Shown here: positions 22,166 to 34,200 of the stretch, in pieces
How positions within the stretch are numbered: position 1 is the first letter of the stretch
How the letters are laid out: each line of letters opens with the position of its first letter
Origin: Branchiostoma floridae
Taxonomy: Eukaryota; Chordata; Leptocardii; Amphioxiformes; Branchiostomatidae
DNA length: 64,000 nt
Direction: 5' to 3'
Assembly: GCF_000003815.2 (NCBI RefSeq)
Contig: NC_049989.1
Coordinates: 15,348,124 to 15,412,123, forward strand
Position numbers and translations under genes: made by a program
Notes under the pieces: model-generated
The model's input: only the letters and a program-made list of their open reading frames with translations
The model's database searches: none
Told to the model about the DNA's origin: nothing

Positions 22166-25100
22166 ATGGCGCAGGTTGCTGAGAAGATTCCGTGGAAGAC
22201 TGAATCGTATGTATCACAGGTACAACAACACTGGCCACAGACAGGGAAGCATATCTTGGCACAGTATGATGACAACAGTGTTGTGGTCTATCAGGCTTTC
22301 AGACCAGAGATCGCCGAGTACGCAGTTAAGAACCAAAGGTAGGTTTTCGTTAGAGATATTTATACTCAGTGAAGCGTCGGGTATGGTTCCCAGAGCCTAC
22401 ACACTAGCCCTTTTCTCCAGGGTCAACATGCCCCTATGGAAATTTTAAACAGCCCCCTTAAGTTGAAGACCCTAAGTGCCCCAGGCCTGGATCTGGAATN
22501 NNNNNNNNNNNNNNNNNNNNNNNNNNNNNNNNNNNNNNNNNNNNNNNNNNNNNNNNNNNNNNNNNNNNNNNNNNNNNNNNNNNNNNNNNNNNNNNNNNNN
22601 NNNNNNNNNNNNNNNNNNNNNNNNNNNNNNNNNNNNNNNNNNNNNNNNNNNNNNNNNNNNNNNNNNNNNNNNNNNNNNNNNNNNNNNNNNNNNNNNNNNN
22701 NNNNNNNNNNNNNNNNNNNNNNNNNNNNNNNNNNNNNNNNNNNNNNNNNNNNNNNNNNNNNNNNNNNNNNNNNNNNNNNNNNNNNNNNNNNNNNNNNNNN
22801 NNNNNNNNNNNNNNNNNNNNNNNNNNNNNNNNNNNNNNNNNNNNNNNNNNNNNNNNNNNNNNNNNNNNNNNNNNNNNNNNNNNNNNNNNNNNNNNNNNNN
22901 NNNNNNNNNNNNNNNNNNNNNNNNNNNNNNNNNNNNNNNNNNNNNNNNNNNNNNNNNNNNNNNNNNNNNNNNNNNNNNNNNNNNNNNNNNNNNNNNNNNN
23001 NNNNNNNNNNNNNNNNNCTGAATCTACGTGTTACGGCGTCATAACCAATGTGGAACGGGGCCTTCTGATTGGTCCGCGGCGCCTGGCTATATGATAATTT
23101 ATCCTAACGTACTGTACGTATGATCCATTCCATTTTATGTGACATTCGTTGCCCTCATATGGTAAAATTGTACTAGCCTATTGTATGTAAATTAGGGGTG
23201 GGTACCTGTCCCGGTCTGGGTCCAGAGGATCAGGTCCAGCTCCGGACCTGCCTGATGTGAGAACGTGTGAATGGACGTTACTCAAAACAATGATCCTTTA
23301 TGCTACAAAGAAATCTGTTTTGTGGAGTATTCGACTCCCACTAGGGTTTTAAAATCCTACAACGCTAACTGCCTCTGTACTATTGACTGTAAAACTTGGT
23401 AGAAATGACTATACTATAGACTCTACTCTACTTCGCTCGTTATTTTCCTCGACCGGTAAGCCCCCAGACATGTGAATGTTTGTATATATAATTTTAATTA
23501 TAATCTGTTCATTTTCTAATAGGTCCAACATCCGGTCCACCGATTTTTTTCAGGTCCGGTTTTTCTGGACCGGTCCAATAAGAAAAAAACGGTTTTGTAA
23601 CGTAAGGTCACGTAACACCGTACCAGTACGCATCCCTAATGTAAATCCATGAAGAATTGGCTGTCGCTTACCGTAATACGGTCGTCAAATTTTGCAGGAA
23701 CAATTCTTTCCCGAGCAAGTAGCAGGCCAAAAAATGCGCATTTTGCACACACAGCCATAGATGCGGTATACGTAATATACAATTCAGAAGGTTTCCTCTT
23801 GATTCACATACCTGATGTATTTCTGACTTTGGCGATTTCACGCACAGGTTCGGCGGTCCCCACTACAAATGGGAGCGCATGTCGTGGATCAAACCTAACT
23901 TCCTGTGGATGATGTACAGGTGTGGATGGGCCAGTAAGAAAGCACAGGAGAGGGTGTTAGCTGTACGAATCACGCGGAATGGTAGGCTGCTGTCAAAAGT
24001 TCTCGAAAATTGCCTGATGAGCTCAAGTTGTCAAGTTTACCACAAAAGGAAAACATTGCTTTTCCCCTCCGTTTCCCTACCACTTTTTCCGTTCCAAACA
24101 AATATAAGGCCAATGACCAGGACCAGATGAATGTCTCCATGGCATGGTCGCTGACAAAGTAGCAGGCACCCTGTGGTGTTCGATTATACAATGTAGCAAG
24201 TGGCAGGACAGCAGGAGGGGCTGTATGAATGTGTTTGTGTAAGAATGAACAGAGCTGTTGTTTGTAACGCTAGATGATGTGAAGGTAAACATTATGTATA
24301 TGTCTGTAAATGTTAACTAACATTATTTATTTGCCTTGAAATGTTAACTTGCTAGTAGTCATCCAATTATATTTTGTCTCCATCCCACAGGATTTGATGA
24401 GATTTTGGCAAACGCATACACGCCGAAGACTCAGGCAGAGGCCGGGCTGCCCAAGGACCAACTGAAGGTGCGGCTACAATGGGACCCCGACCACGACCCC
24501 TCCGGTACATCTCTACAGAGGAGGGCCATCCAGTTGGGGCTGAAGGGGGAGGTACGCAAAACATGGGCTTGAAATCACATTAGCAAGTTGTTTCAACGGT
24601 TTTGTAAATGCTTGGTAAATTGTGTCTCATAAGCTGTATGTAACATTCTATTGTTAGAAAATTTTTTTTTGTTATACGTTTATGAAGGTTAGACATCCAG
24701 ATAATATTCAAATACAATTCAATCTCTACAACTGGATATAGAAAATGTTAAGGATCGTATGCAAATACTAACTTAGGAGTAAGCGAATTGACAAGTTTTT
24801 CTAGTTAGCTGTACTTGTTTTTTTTTTTTTTTTTTTTTCTTTTCTTCCTGATTCCGTGTTCGTCACGGCACTTTATTACATGTCACAGAAAGCTGTACAA
24901 TATGTAGCTTATATCATATTTCTAAGAATACATTCTGATTTGAAAATTTTCAGGATGATTTCTGCATCTTGACATAGTGAATTCGGGGATGACAATGTAG
25001 ACTTATATTTTACAATGGATAGTTTCGCAACTAGCAGCAGTTCATTGATGTACCGAAACTTGTTTAACATATGAGGGTTGTATCCAAAAATAATGTCATG

Positions 25101-27669
25101 TACAGTGAGAGATATGGAATAACTAAACAAACTTTCCACATAATCCCATAATGGTTTAACAATTTTGCAGTCAAAGAAAAAATGCTCTATATATTCTATA
25201 ATATCGCAAAAAATACACTTATTATTTTCTACAATTCTCATCTTATGCAACAATATTTTGGTCGGATAAATATTATGCAAGATCTTCCATTGCAAACTAA
25301 TAAGTTTGGGTTCTTTAGTGGTCAAGAAGGGAGATTTCCATAGTACATGCCAAGAAATGGAACGAAAATCGTACATAGGAAATCGTTTCTCCCAGAAATT
25401 CTGTGAGACTGGGACTGCTTGGTATTGCATGATACAGAAATTCTTAAAGAAGATAGAGTCTAGTAAGTGGATGTCTTTACCACAAAGTTTGATACTAGGA
25501 GATTCTTCGTTGTCTAATCGAGAAACACCTTTCCATTGTTTGGGAATTGAATTGATTAAAGCATGATACTGTAGTAATACATGTGCATCATTACCAACAA
25601 TAGCTTTTACATCATCAAAAGATATAAAGTTACCCTGATCATCCACAATATCATTTACATAAAGAATATGTCGTCTAATCCATTTCTTAAAATAAAGCAT
25701 GTTGCCCTTGTAACTTATACAAGCATTGTTCCATAACAATTGCCAATTTACTTGATTTACCTCAATATCATTGACATTCTGTACAGGTTTCATTTCATAC
25801 CAAGTAAGTATGAGTTTACGGTAATAGAGAGGTAAGGGCAACAGTGAATCTTTAGATGACACATGGACTGCCGAGCAGTTATGTCTCAATATACAAAGAT
25901 CAGGTCCTAACTTCTTAAAATAATACAGTTGTATCTTCTTCCATGTAGGAGTAGGAGTTTCACTACCGGATAACAATTTTTTTATCGATCGTAATAAACA
26001 ACATTTGTGCATTATTCTTATATCTATCATTTTCAATCCTCCCTTTGAATAGTCTTGAACCATCACATTACGCTTTACTCTATCTCTTTTCCAGATAAAT
26101 CTGTAAAACATCAAATTAACATCCTTTAAGAAGCTATCCGGTGGTATAAGTGCACCAAAACTGTAAGACAGTTGTGAAGCTACAAGGTTTTTGAGCACTG
26201 TTATTTTTCCTATAAGACTAAGGTTGCGTGAAGCCCAAGATAATAAAGTGTTTTTCATCTTACAGTATTTTTTGCTCCAATTTACTTCTACTTCAGAGGC
26301 ACAACATGCAGATGAGAAAACAATCCCTAAACATTTTGCTGTGGTGCACCATTTTAGCCCACTAGCTTGTTCAGAGCAGTGTCTCCAAGGGCCTAGCCAC
26401 ATGGCTACTGATTTTTCTTTATTCAAAACTAGACCAGAAAAAACGGAAAAATGTCTAATAATATCTAAACTTCTATCAATAGAAATTTTGTCACCAAGTA
26501 TCAGTTCAGTATCATCTGCATATTGAAAAATTCGAGATTCAACATCGGAGTCGCCAAGCCCAGATAATGTAATACCTTTGATTTCGGAAGACTGGCGGAC
26601 TTTAAGAGCAAAAAGCTCTGTGGCTAGAATAAACAGAAGAGAAGACAAGGGACATCCTTGACGTACACCTCTTCCCAGGTCAAACCATTCAGAGATATGA
26701 CCACAATGATTGATACAACTACGGGCATTATTAGTGTATACCTTTACCCACTGAACAAAATCTGAACCGAAATTAAACTTTTCAAGCACTTTTATAATGA
26801 GGTCTTTGGAAATAGTATCGAAGGCTTTGCTGTAATCTAAGAAGAGAATGGCACCTGGAACATTAGAATCTCTAGTAAAGCAAATTATGTCATCTATGGC
26901 TCGTATGTTATTCAAAATACTACGTCCCTTGATATATCCAACTTGGTCTGGTCCAACAATGTGAGAGATAATGTTCTGTAATCTATTTGCTAATATCTTT
27001 GCACCTATTTTGTAGTCCGTATTTGTGATTGAGATAGGTCGCCAGTTAGACAGCTGGTCTCTACTTAAATCTTGGTGTTCACCGTTAGCTGTACTTGTAT
27101 TGAATTATTCTGCCAGTTCATTCTAATGACGCTGAAGAAGAGTGATGGGTGTTACTCGAAACGTCCAGAAGTAAATCTCCATTTTTTCAGAGATTGAATT
27201 GAATATTTTTCGTAATGTTTTGAAATATAATGGTGATGAATACACTCAAGGAACAACTACCATGCCACTTGTTCCCACACTAACGTAACGAATTAGTCAA
27301 TTTCTGAAAGCTGGGCACGTGCTAATATGATTATGTAGTACACTATACTAGCTTTATGTCAATTTGTATTCCGACTGTGTATTACCTATATCAATTTTGA
27401 TACAATAGTGAACTGTCCTTACAGATTTTCTTTCAGATCTTTGGTTCTAACCGATTGTTCTGTCATGTATCACTATATAGATACTCAACCACTATGCCCA
27501 GGACTGGATCGTAAGCATCACGGATGTAACAGACTTTGTGCATGAACAGTATAACGTCCTTCAAACCAGCGGTACTGAACAGCTTCAAGTTGCTGCAGAG
27601 AGAGTCTATCAAGTCACTGACCCTAAAACTAAAGCTCTAATAGGTGTAGAGGACTGGGCAACATCTTAG
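22166..27669 (+). CDS. DUF4291 family protein, four exons
   Basis: Exons 22166-22338, 23848-23981, 24391-24551 and 27481-27669 join in frame to 218 residues, the usual length of DUF4291 proteins (about 190-220). Family hallmarks are all present: VVVYQAFRPEIAEYAV in exon 1; FGGPHYKWERMSWIKPNFLW followed by MMYRCGW and QERVLAV in exon 2; LQWDPDHDPSG and RRAIQLGLKG in exon 3; WIVSITDVTDFV in exon 4. The biochemical function of the family is not known to me; it is common in bacteria and fungi and scattered in animals. The dense conserved Arg/Trp/Asp motifs suggest an enzyme or nucleotide/nucleic-acid binding protein (inference only). No signal peptide or membrane segment, so probably cytosolic or nuclear. 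Intron 1 carries an assembly gap and a hAT-like MITE; intron 3 carries a LINE. A possible AATAAA lies at 28405. Confidence 0.9.
22500..23017. other. Assembly gap (518 N)
   Basis: A run of N inside intron 1 of the DUF4291 gene. Exons on both sides join in frame and the joined protein lacks nothing obvious from the family, so the gap probably hides only intron sequence. Confidence 0.99.
23193..23638. mobile_element. hAT-like MITE with ATGTAAAT target duplication
   Basis: The left end TAGGGGTGGGTACC and the inverted right end TAGGGATGCGTACTGG are flanked by perfect 8-bp duplications ATGTAAAT (23185-23192 and 23639-23646). It is 446 bp with no transposase. The first 150 bp resemble the inverted right part of the element at 15033-20823. 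It lies in intron 1 of the DUF4291 gene. Confidence 0.87.
24050..24262. repeat. Dispersed SINE-like repeat, copy 3
   Basis: Same motif series as the copies at 6300 and 7455 (CACCCTGTGGTGTTC, GTAGCAAGTGGCAGGACAG, AGGGGCTG). It lies in intron 2 of the DUF4291 gene. Confidence 0.45.
24819..27083 (-). mobile_element. 5'-truncated LINE (L1/Tx1-like) in DUF4291 intron 3
   Basis: Antisense to the host gene. The 3' end has a poly(A) tail (T run at 24819-24839 on plus). Perfect 15-bp target duplications GTTAGCTGTACTTGT lie at 24804-24818 and 27084-27098. The 5' end is cut inside the RT domain, as usual for target-primed insertion. Confidence 0.9.
24909..27083 (-). CDS. LINE reverse transcriptase ORF2, N-terminally truncated
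   Basis: The frame is open from the insertion edge (27083) to the stop at 24909, 724 codons, with no start of its own because the 5' end is missing. Visible RT motifs in order: SNWRPIS (motif 1-type) near the start, GYIKGRSI, FLDYSKAFDT, GVRQGCPLSS, then catalytic QYADD (about 26510-26526). A C-terminal region with ILHNIYPTK and CIFCD..E..EHFFFDC is typical of L1/Tx1-type LINEs. The endonuclease domain is absent, so this copy cannot be autonomous. Lack of stops in 2.2 kb suggests a young insertion. Confidence 0.85.
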   Translation of the reverse strand, partial: GEHQDLSRDQLSNWRPISITNTDYKIGAKILANRLQNIISHIVGPDQVGYIKGRSILNNIRAIDDIICFTRDSNVPGAILFLDYSKAFDTISKDLIIKVLEKFNFGSDFVQWVKVYTNNARSCINHCGHISEWFDLGRGVRQGCPLSSLLFILATELFALKVRQSSEIKGITLSGLGDSDVESRIFQYADDTELILGDKISIDRSLDIIRHFSVFSGLVLNKEKSVAMWLGPWRHCSEQASGLKWCTTAKCLGIVFSSACCASEVEVNWSKKYCKMKNTLLSWASRNLSLIGKITVLKNLVASQLSYSFGALIPPDSFLKDVNLMFYRFIWKRDRVKRNVMVQDYSKGGLKMIDIRIMHKCCLLRSIKKLLSGSETPTPTWKKIQLYYFKKLGPDLCILRHNCSAVHVSSKDSLLPLPLYYRKLILTWYEMKPVQNVNDIEVNQVNWQLLWNNACISYKGNMLYFKKWIRRHILYVNDIVDDQGNFISFDDVKAIVGNDAHVLLQYHALINSIPKQWKGVSRLDNEESPSIKLCGKDIHLLDSIFFKNFCIMQYQAVPVSQNFWEKRFPMYDFRSISWHVLWKSPFLTTKEPKLISLQWKILHNIYPTKILLHKMRIVENNKCIFCDIIEYIEHFFFDCKIVKPLWDYVESLFSYSISLTVHDIIFGYNPHMLNKFRYINELLLVAKLSIVKYKSTLSSPNSLCQDAEIILKIFKSECILRNMI

Positions 27670-29085
27670 GTATACTTGTAGTTTATATACATTGATAGTG
27701 ACAAAAGGAGGCAATATAGAGTATACATGTAAACATCATGCACTTTAGTATTGGACCAGCCTGCTATGTATCTGTTTCCATCTTTTGTCCACTTCTCCGA
27801 GATCACTACCTTGCTGAAATATTTGGAAGCAGATACATTATACAAGGCTGACGTTTGACATCAAGTTGACATATACACTTAACCACTAGCTATAATATAT
27901 GTCTGGTAATGTGGTTTAAACTATTTATTATCAAAAGTCATTAGATATGTCAGAATACTATAGAATGATACACTGGACTTCAAAATGTGTTTATTGACAA
28001 AACTATGCATGCTAAGTTAAGAACTACATGTACTATTTATACATCTGACAGCAAAGGAAGCTGAGACTGGAAACATATTTTGTAACCAATTTAATTTCAA
28101 AATCTACATAGACTTGTTTATTTTTGTCATAGTACTACGAAACAATAGAATACTTTCACATATTGCATTAATCATTAATCAAATTGAGGTACAATTATGC
28201 ATATGTTTGTATAATCATGTACCTCTAATGTAATCCATCCATTGCAACCATGTCTCCAGTATGATATACTACACTATACACGCACAATACATACGTAAGT
28301 TGCATATGGCATATTATGCTAATGCAAATACAAATGGACTTCTTACTGAAAGCATCATCAATATATAACTTTTGTTTTCTCAATCCTCTGCTTTGACATG
28401 TCAGAATAAAGATTTTTCCATCTTACAACAACTCTGCTGCTTTCTGTATGGCTCCAGGATGGCAAGTAACGAAAAATAGTGACCAACAAGACACTGCTAT
28501 TCCTGGGGCTCAGGATACTTCAGCCCTTAACCAACTCTGCCCATTGCTAATCTGACTAACAGTCCAACACCCTGGTCAACTTCTTAACATCTTCTATTTG
28601 CCGAACATCATTCTTCAGTACAGTAATAGTGTTACAAGGTTAGGGTTTAGCTAGGCAGAGTTTGTTTGATGGACCATGGGCCAAATTGGTACAGAGCCAA
28701 AGCATGTGACATCAATATTCCCTTGACATGGTTTAATCTTCATCACTTCCATACATTCAGTGGAAGACAGTATCTCTGGAATAACTTCACATGAAGCGGA
28801 ATGAAGTACATGTGGTAAGGAAACTCTCGAGCAGCCTTCGTAACCCCTGCTTCACCTATTAAGTCAGTGAAGTCAAGCTTGCCTAAGCTTGATGTTTCTG
28901 ACTTAGGGAGAAGAAATCCTGCTACAGTTATCGCTATGGGCCGCTCTTTATCACCATGATGGTAACATCAGGCCCTACGATCTTGATTAAAGAGAAAAAA
29001 TGGAATCACATTTTCTGTAAACCATGTCCATAAAGTAAAGGTACATGTATATACCAAAATGGAAAATGCAGAGTCACACGTTGGG
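27670..29085. other. DUF4291 3' UTR and spacer to TIMM10
   Basis: No frame recognised. AATAAA at 28405-28410 is a plausible polyadenylation signal for the DUF4291 transcript. About 28820-28985 holds an inverted relative of the repeat at 41900-42195 (CGAGCAGCC..CGTAACCCCTGCTTC). Confidence 0.45.
28405..28410 (+). promoter_or_regulatory. Possible polyadenylation signal of the DUF4291 gene
   Basis: AATAAA about 735 bp after the stop codon, in a T-rich context. Confidence 0.35.
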
Positions 29086-30077
29086 TTATTTATTAAGCTG
29101 CTGCTGTTGCTGCTGCATTTTCTTCATGACTTCTTGGTCCTGCATGGACATCTCCGTCAGCTTCTTGCCTAACCTGTCGTGGATCTCCAGGTACTTGGCT
29201 ACACACCTGTCCAGGCACACCGACTCCCCCTTGCTGAGGTCAGGCTCCTTGTACTTGGGTGGGATGCACTTCTTCTGACACGCTGATGTCATCCTGGGGA
29301 TGTAAAGGTTGAAAAAATTACCGTAAATGCATTTAAGTTCGCGGGGATTTAATTTCGTGGTAGCGGGAAAATAACTTTTCGCGGTGGTTTTAAGTTCTTG
29401 GTAGCACCATGCACTGTAGTCTCTTACTAGGACTGCCATGGAAAAATGTTTGCGGTGGTTTTAAGTTCGCAGTAAATTGGCAACGCAAAAACCGAGAACA
29501 TAGAACCACCGCGAATGTTTCTGCATTTACAGTAGGTCCAGAAAACTTTCCTACCTCCCCCTTACTCCTCCAGTACATCCTTCCTTCCCACACTAGATGG
29601 AACCAAGGGCAGCGCCCATCTCCATTTCAATTGCCCTTGGGCCACACAACTTTATCTTTGTCAAATCACTACAGCAGGGGTCTAGTCCAATGGCAGTGGT
29701 GGTTCAACAACCATACTTTCACAAATGGAGTGCTACCGGTAAGTAAAGAGGTGAATATACCATTTTTAGAGTCTTTGGTATAACCAAGGAGGTTATATAG
29801 CTATATAACCTCCTTGGTATAACTCGACCGGGGGGTCGAACATAAATCCTACCAAATATAAATATTATATGGCGGCCACTACAAACTTAGCCATGAAGTG
29901 CTAGTAATAGTCAAAACAGTACAAATGGCCACTTAGCAATGTAACCACTATTTGGAGATCCCTTTAATATACTAGTAATAGATAACTTTTTCTCATTGCA
30001 TTAACTAACTAAGAATCTTGTCCAAACAGACCAGACTTTTATGGTCCCCTGAGTTGTCTTTTAAAGAGTATGAATAT

Positions 30078-30126
<49 letters not shown>

Positions 30127-30447
30127 TGGTCTTTTCAAGCAGGTTTCACTGTACAAAACATCTATAGAGCAAAATATGAATGTGGCCTTGACTTACCAAG
30201 GTCGCATAGGCAAGGGACTTGTACCTTCACTGCCATAAATTTGCTCATGGCCACGTATTACTAGTTAGTAGTTTAACCTTGGTTTACCATGTAGGTTTTT
30301 AAACTACGATTTCATGCAACTACGATTTCATGCTTAATATTTTTTGTCCACTCACTCTACTCACCTATTGTACATATCTGCCATCATTTCCACCTCTAGT
30401 TCTGCAGCCAGCTGCATAGCCTCATCTTGGTTTATCATACTAGCCAT
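29086..30447 (-). CDS. TIMM10: TIMM10, small Tim chaperone of the mitochondrial intermembrane space
   Basis: Two exons on the minus strand, 30447-30365 and 29293-29086, joined after AA-T-AG to give 96 residues. With Tim9 this family forms the hexameric chaperone that escorts carrier proteins to the TIM22 inner-membrane complex. The twin CX3C signature is clear: CQKKC near residue 33 and CLDRC near residue 54, spaced as in Tim10. Family strings [20 protein letters not shown] and [14 protein letters not shown] are nearly vertebrate-like, and the C-terminus is glutamine-rich. The start is the first ATG of exon 1. A fold-back repeat (29320-29534) and a GT microsatellite lie in the intron. It is divergent from TRAFD1. 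Confidence 0.94.
29320..29534. repeat. TACNGTAAATGCA fold-back MITE, TIMM10 intron
   Basis: The ends ACCGTAAATGCATTTAAGTTCGC and the inverted TGCATTTACAGT bound a 215-bp element rich in GCGGTGGTTTTAAGTTCGC. Further copies lie at 46580-46792 and, decayed, at 31484-31694. A TA target duplication is possible. Confidence 0.7.
30082..30126. repeat. (GT)n/(GA)n microsatellite
   Basis: About 17 GT units followed by a short GA run, in the TIMM10 intron. Confidence 0.95.
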
Positions 30448-31260
30448 TTCTGTTTCTATCTTTGAGGATAAGGAGGAAGAAATCACGGTAAATATACCGC
30501 GCACGTGTCTCTTCTTCTCGCAACTGTGACTGTCATTGAAAAAATGGAAATTGAAAATGGCGGTGAAAATGTCGCGAGATCTGGTGACGAGAATTGAATC
30601 CTGACCAATCAGAAAGGGCGATACAAAAATCCATCTGTTAACCTCTGACCTGACGTTTTGGCTGTTCTATCTTTAACAATTACACCCTCTACTTGTATCT
30701 AAAAATATTATTTCTGACATAATTAACACAACAAAAAGGATAAGTCTCCTCAAAAAGTATCTTAAATATAAATTATAAATGGTAAAATTACCACTTTTGT
30801 CTCAGAAACAAATCAATAGCATAGAAATCATAACTATTTTAAATGGTTAAGGGAGGATAGCTGTTACTTTGCACAGCTTGACACTTACTGAATGTTTTCT
30901 GTATGATTATACTTTAGTAGCGGTAAAATCCCCTCCGTAAAACAGGTTCTTACCTCATCCCAAAGGTGTTGACTCCACAAGTGATGAGTCAGTCAAGTTT
31001 CGAAAGGTAGACTGTACAGGTATGTCTGAAAGTTGAGCTGCGTTTTCACTCCGATCTCGAAAAAAATTGTCTTTCCATTTCCGTCAGTTGGCAAGAAAAT
31101 TTCTGTGTTGTGGTGTTGTTGGAGGGAGGGGGGCATAGCGATTTGATGATTCGACCTCACGAGTTTTGCGTATAACTGTTTTTCAGACATTCCGATATAT
31201 TTTTAGGAGTTGGATTCTTCGCCAAGCTTTAGTGTCGTCAGTCAGTAACGTTTGAACAAG
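30448..31260. promoter_or_regulatory. Shared divergent promoter region of TIMM10 and TRAFD1
   Basis: The two start codons are 813 bp apart and point away from each other. Near TIMM10 are AAAATGGCGG (YY1-like, 30554-30563), TCGCGAGAT (CGCGAGA-type core element, about 30572-30580) and a CCAATCAG box (30605). These motifs are common in TATA-less promoters of nuclear-encoded mitochondrial genes. The TRAFD1 side shows no clear TATA box. Confidence 0.6.
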
Positions 31261-34200
31261 ATGGAGGAACAGCCGGAGACCAAGTATTGCAACAATTGGT
31301 GAGTTACGATTTTTCACAAATATCATTTATTCACATTATTTGTCTAATGGACAATTTCGAATGTCATACCCTAGTATTCGCATATTCTGATGAAACGTTT
31401 TCGTTAATGTTGCGGTGAAAAAGTATCGTGAGATAGCTGTGCTGTGAATGTTTGTATTTTAACTGTATCGAATGCTGTAGACTAGTACTGTAAGTGCCAT
31501 TTGTTTTGCGGTGATAGAATTTCGCAATGAGAAGAAAAAGGAGTGTTTTCGGTGGTTGTAAGTTCACGACAGTGCTATAGTCACATACTGTAGAGTATTA
31601 GAACCACTGAACAGTGGTTTGAAGTTCACGGTGAAAAACACGAAGACCGCAAACATGTACAGCCACCATGAAAATTTCAAGAATTACAGTAATGTTAGAT
31701 GACATCATTTGTGCTCAGTCACTGATCAGTTACAGTTACTCAGTAATGACCAACAAAACAGGTTTGTGAACAAACAGTTGACAATTAAAATTTGTACTGC
31801 TTCTTAAACTTGGCCCTTTAGTTCATGATGTATTTCTGTACTTGAAAGAATCCAGTTTGAATCATTCATTGTCAAGAGGAAGCTGTGACATTTACTTTCA
31901 CTTTACACTACAGATCATGTGATCATAGATTACCAAACACATGCTCATGTACAGCTAAGTTAAACCAGGGTTTTAAGAATTGATTCAAGTAACTACATTA
32001 ATAAAAAATCTACCGGCCTTTTCTTTGGCCTGAAATTTAAATGACATACGACTTACGAGTATTTCTTTGCATGTTTACTTGCAGCTAGGAAATTTTTCTA
32101 TTTTCCAGGAAAAAAATACACTCAAAGCATTAAAAATGTTTAACTACAAGACCAAGGAGTTGAGACTGTTGCTAAATCTAAACACTTTGTGTGGATGTCA
32201 TGTACCTATAGGAAATGACATATTTTGCTTTACGGGTGTCCAAGAAGCTTCTAAGTTCTAGGGTTGGTCAGTTGGGCATGGCACTGTGTGCCAAATTCAG
32301 TCTGACTAGTGGACCAATATGTACCCACATCTACGTCATGGAAAAATCGCCCACAATAAAAGAATCGCACTACTAGTAGCCTGATTTTGAAATTGCACTG
32401 CAGGCAATCGGGCCAATGGACTTGTCCAACCCACTTAATCAGGCAACTATTAATATGCAACAGCTTCATTGAAAAAGATTACAGTCATCATGAAAAGATA
32501 TCACTTTTGCTTGTACAGTAGAAGCCGTTTAATTTGCACAGCCTATTTGCCAGCGTATTTTGTGCAATTATTTGGCTCAGCTGGTGCAATAATGCGAAGT
32601 TATCCAGCTGGACTGCAATGGTTTGGGATTTCGGAATTTGGTTACCCCGGTATTAATCCATTGTGCAACAGTTATAACTGGCTTGTACTGTATTTCAGCA
32701 AACGAGACATTCCAGCGCAGAATTTCGTGATGCACCAGTCGCACTGCCAGCGGAACATCGTGCTGTGTGACCACTGTAAGGAGCCCGTGCCTCGCACTGA
32801 GATGGAGGAACACTTTGAGGAGACCCATGCCCAGGTACGGTATCACACCTGTGTTTATTTCTCAAGAGCAGAGGTGTTGCAATCTAGCTGAAAATTTGGC
32901 CTTCAAGTTCAAAAGCCAATTTTTTCTTTAAGATCACAACAGGAAAGAAGAAAACAAACTTATCTTTTACAAGACAGCCATTTGAAAATGCCTTCTATAG
33001 TCGTAACGTTTTATACATATTGAAATGTTTAGTAACAGCTTATACCATGTTCGGAATAGGATTTGAATACTGCATATTGCGTTGGTGGATTTTGCGACAG
33101 TACTTTGCCCTGAAGCTAAGATGAGTCTGCTTGCCAACGCCCAGTGGTGTTGGCATGCTTGTCTGTATCTGTATCTGTATCTACATAGCCGGTATAACCG
33201 CCCTTCGGCATAACACACCAGCCTCACAGGCACGCGGTGCGGCAGCAGCTGGTTATATTACACTAAACGATCCGTCACACCTAACTTCCGCACATCTATC
33301 TGCAAGCGTTCTTTAAAACTATCCAGAGAAGAGGCCCCTACTGAGCTTGGTGATAACAAGTTCCACTCTACGATAGTTCTAGGAAAATATGAATTTTTGA
33401 ACACATCAGTCCTAGCTTGGTAACTCTGGTACTTGAACTTATGGCTGTTTCTTGTTCTTTTTTGAGCTGGTATTAGATACTTATCAGTCGGTACGTCCAC
33501 CAGCCTATTGGTCATTTTGTACATCATAATGATAATTGTCGAGGTATATAGTGAGTGACGATCTGTATTTGACAGTTATTTGTGACTCTCATCAAGTACT
33601 ATGATTCAGGAACAATATTTAGATACATTTACATGTACACATGTATATATGCTTTAGTTAGTCATATCTGATATTGATTAATGGGATCAGCCTTTTAGCT
33701 AGGATTTTATTATAGGGGGTCCAAATTTGTTGGTGAGTCGTGGTAAGTGCCAATATTGTCTGTAGGGGGCATCCACCTTCCTTGGTGCAGAGTTTAAGAG
33801 AATTTTAAGTTAAAATGGTGCATTCTAAGCTATCCTGAGAGGCAAAATGACTGTCAGAGAGGTCACAGTAGAGGACTGTGATCACAGATGACGTAGTAGT
33901 ATCTCTGGTCAATCAGAATTTCATGCTTGTCAGAGGATCTGCTCCCCAGTGTAAGGGCGTCCAGTGCGTCCAATTTCTTGTATGAGGCCATTACACTTAC
34001 AGATGCATGCCTGGCTAAAAGCCTAAATAGAGAAAAAATTGATATGTTCACAAAAAAGACAAAAGTAAAAATGATTGAAAACATTTATCTGCAACATTGA
34101 ATTCTATTTGTGTATATAGTCTTACTATGAGTTGTCATACCTATAGGTCAAATGCAAATGTGGAACGTCAGTGGAAAAGTGCAAGTTGGAAGAGCATGAG

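Noticed and set aside
22436-23044. Coding frame across the N gap
   Set aside because: An artefact of unknown bases; real DUF4291 exons lie on either side.
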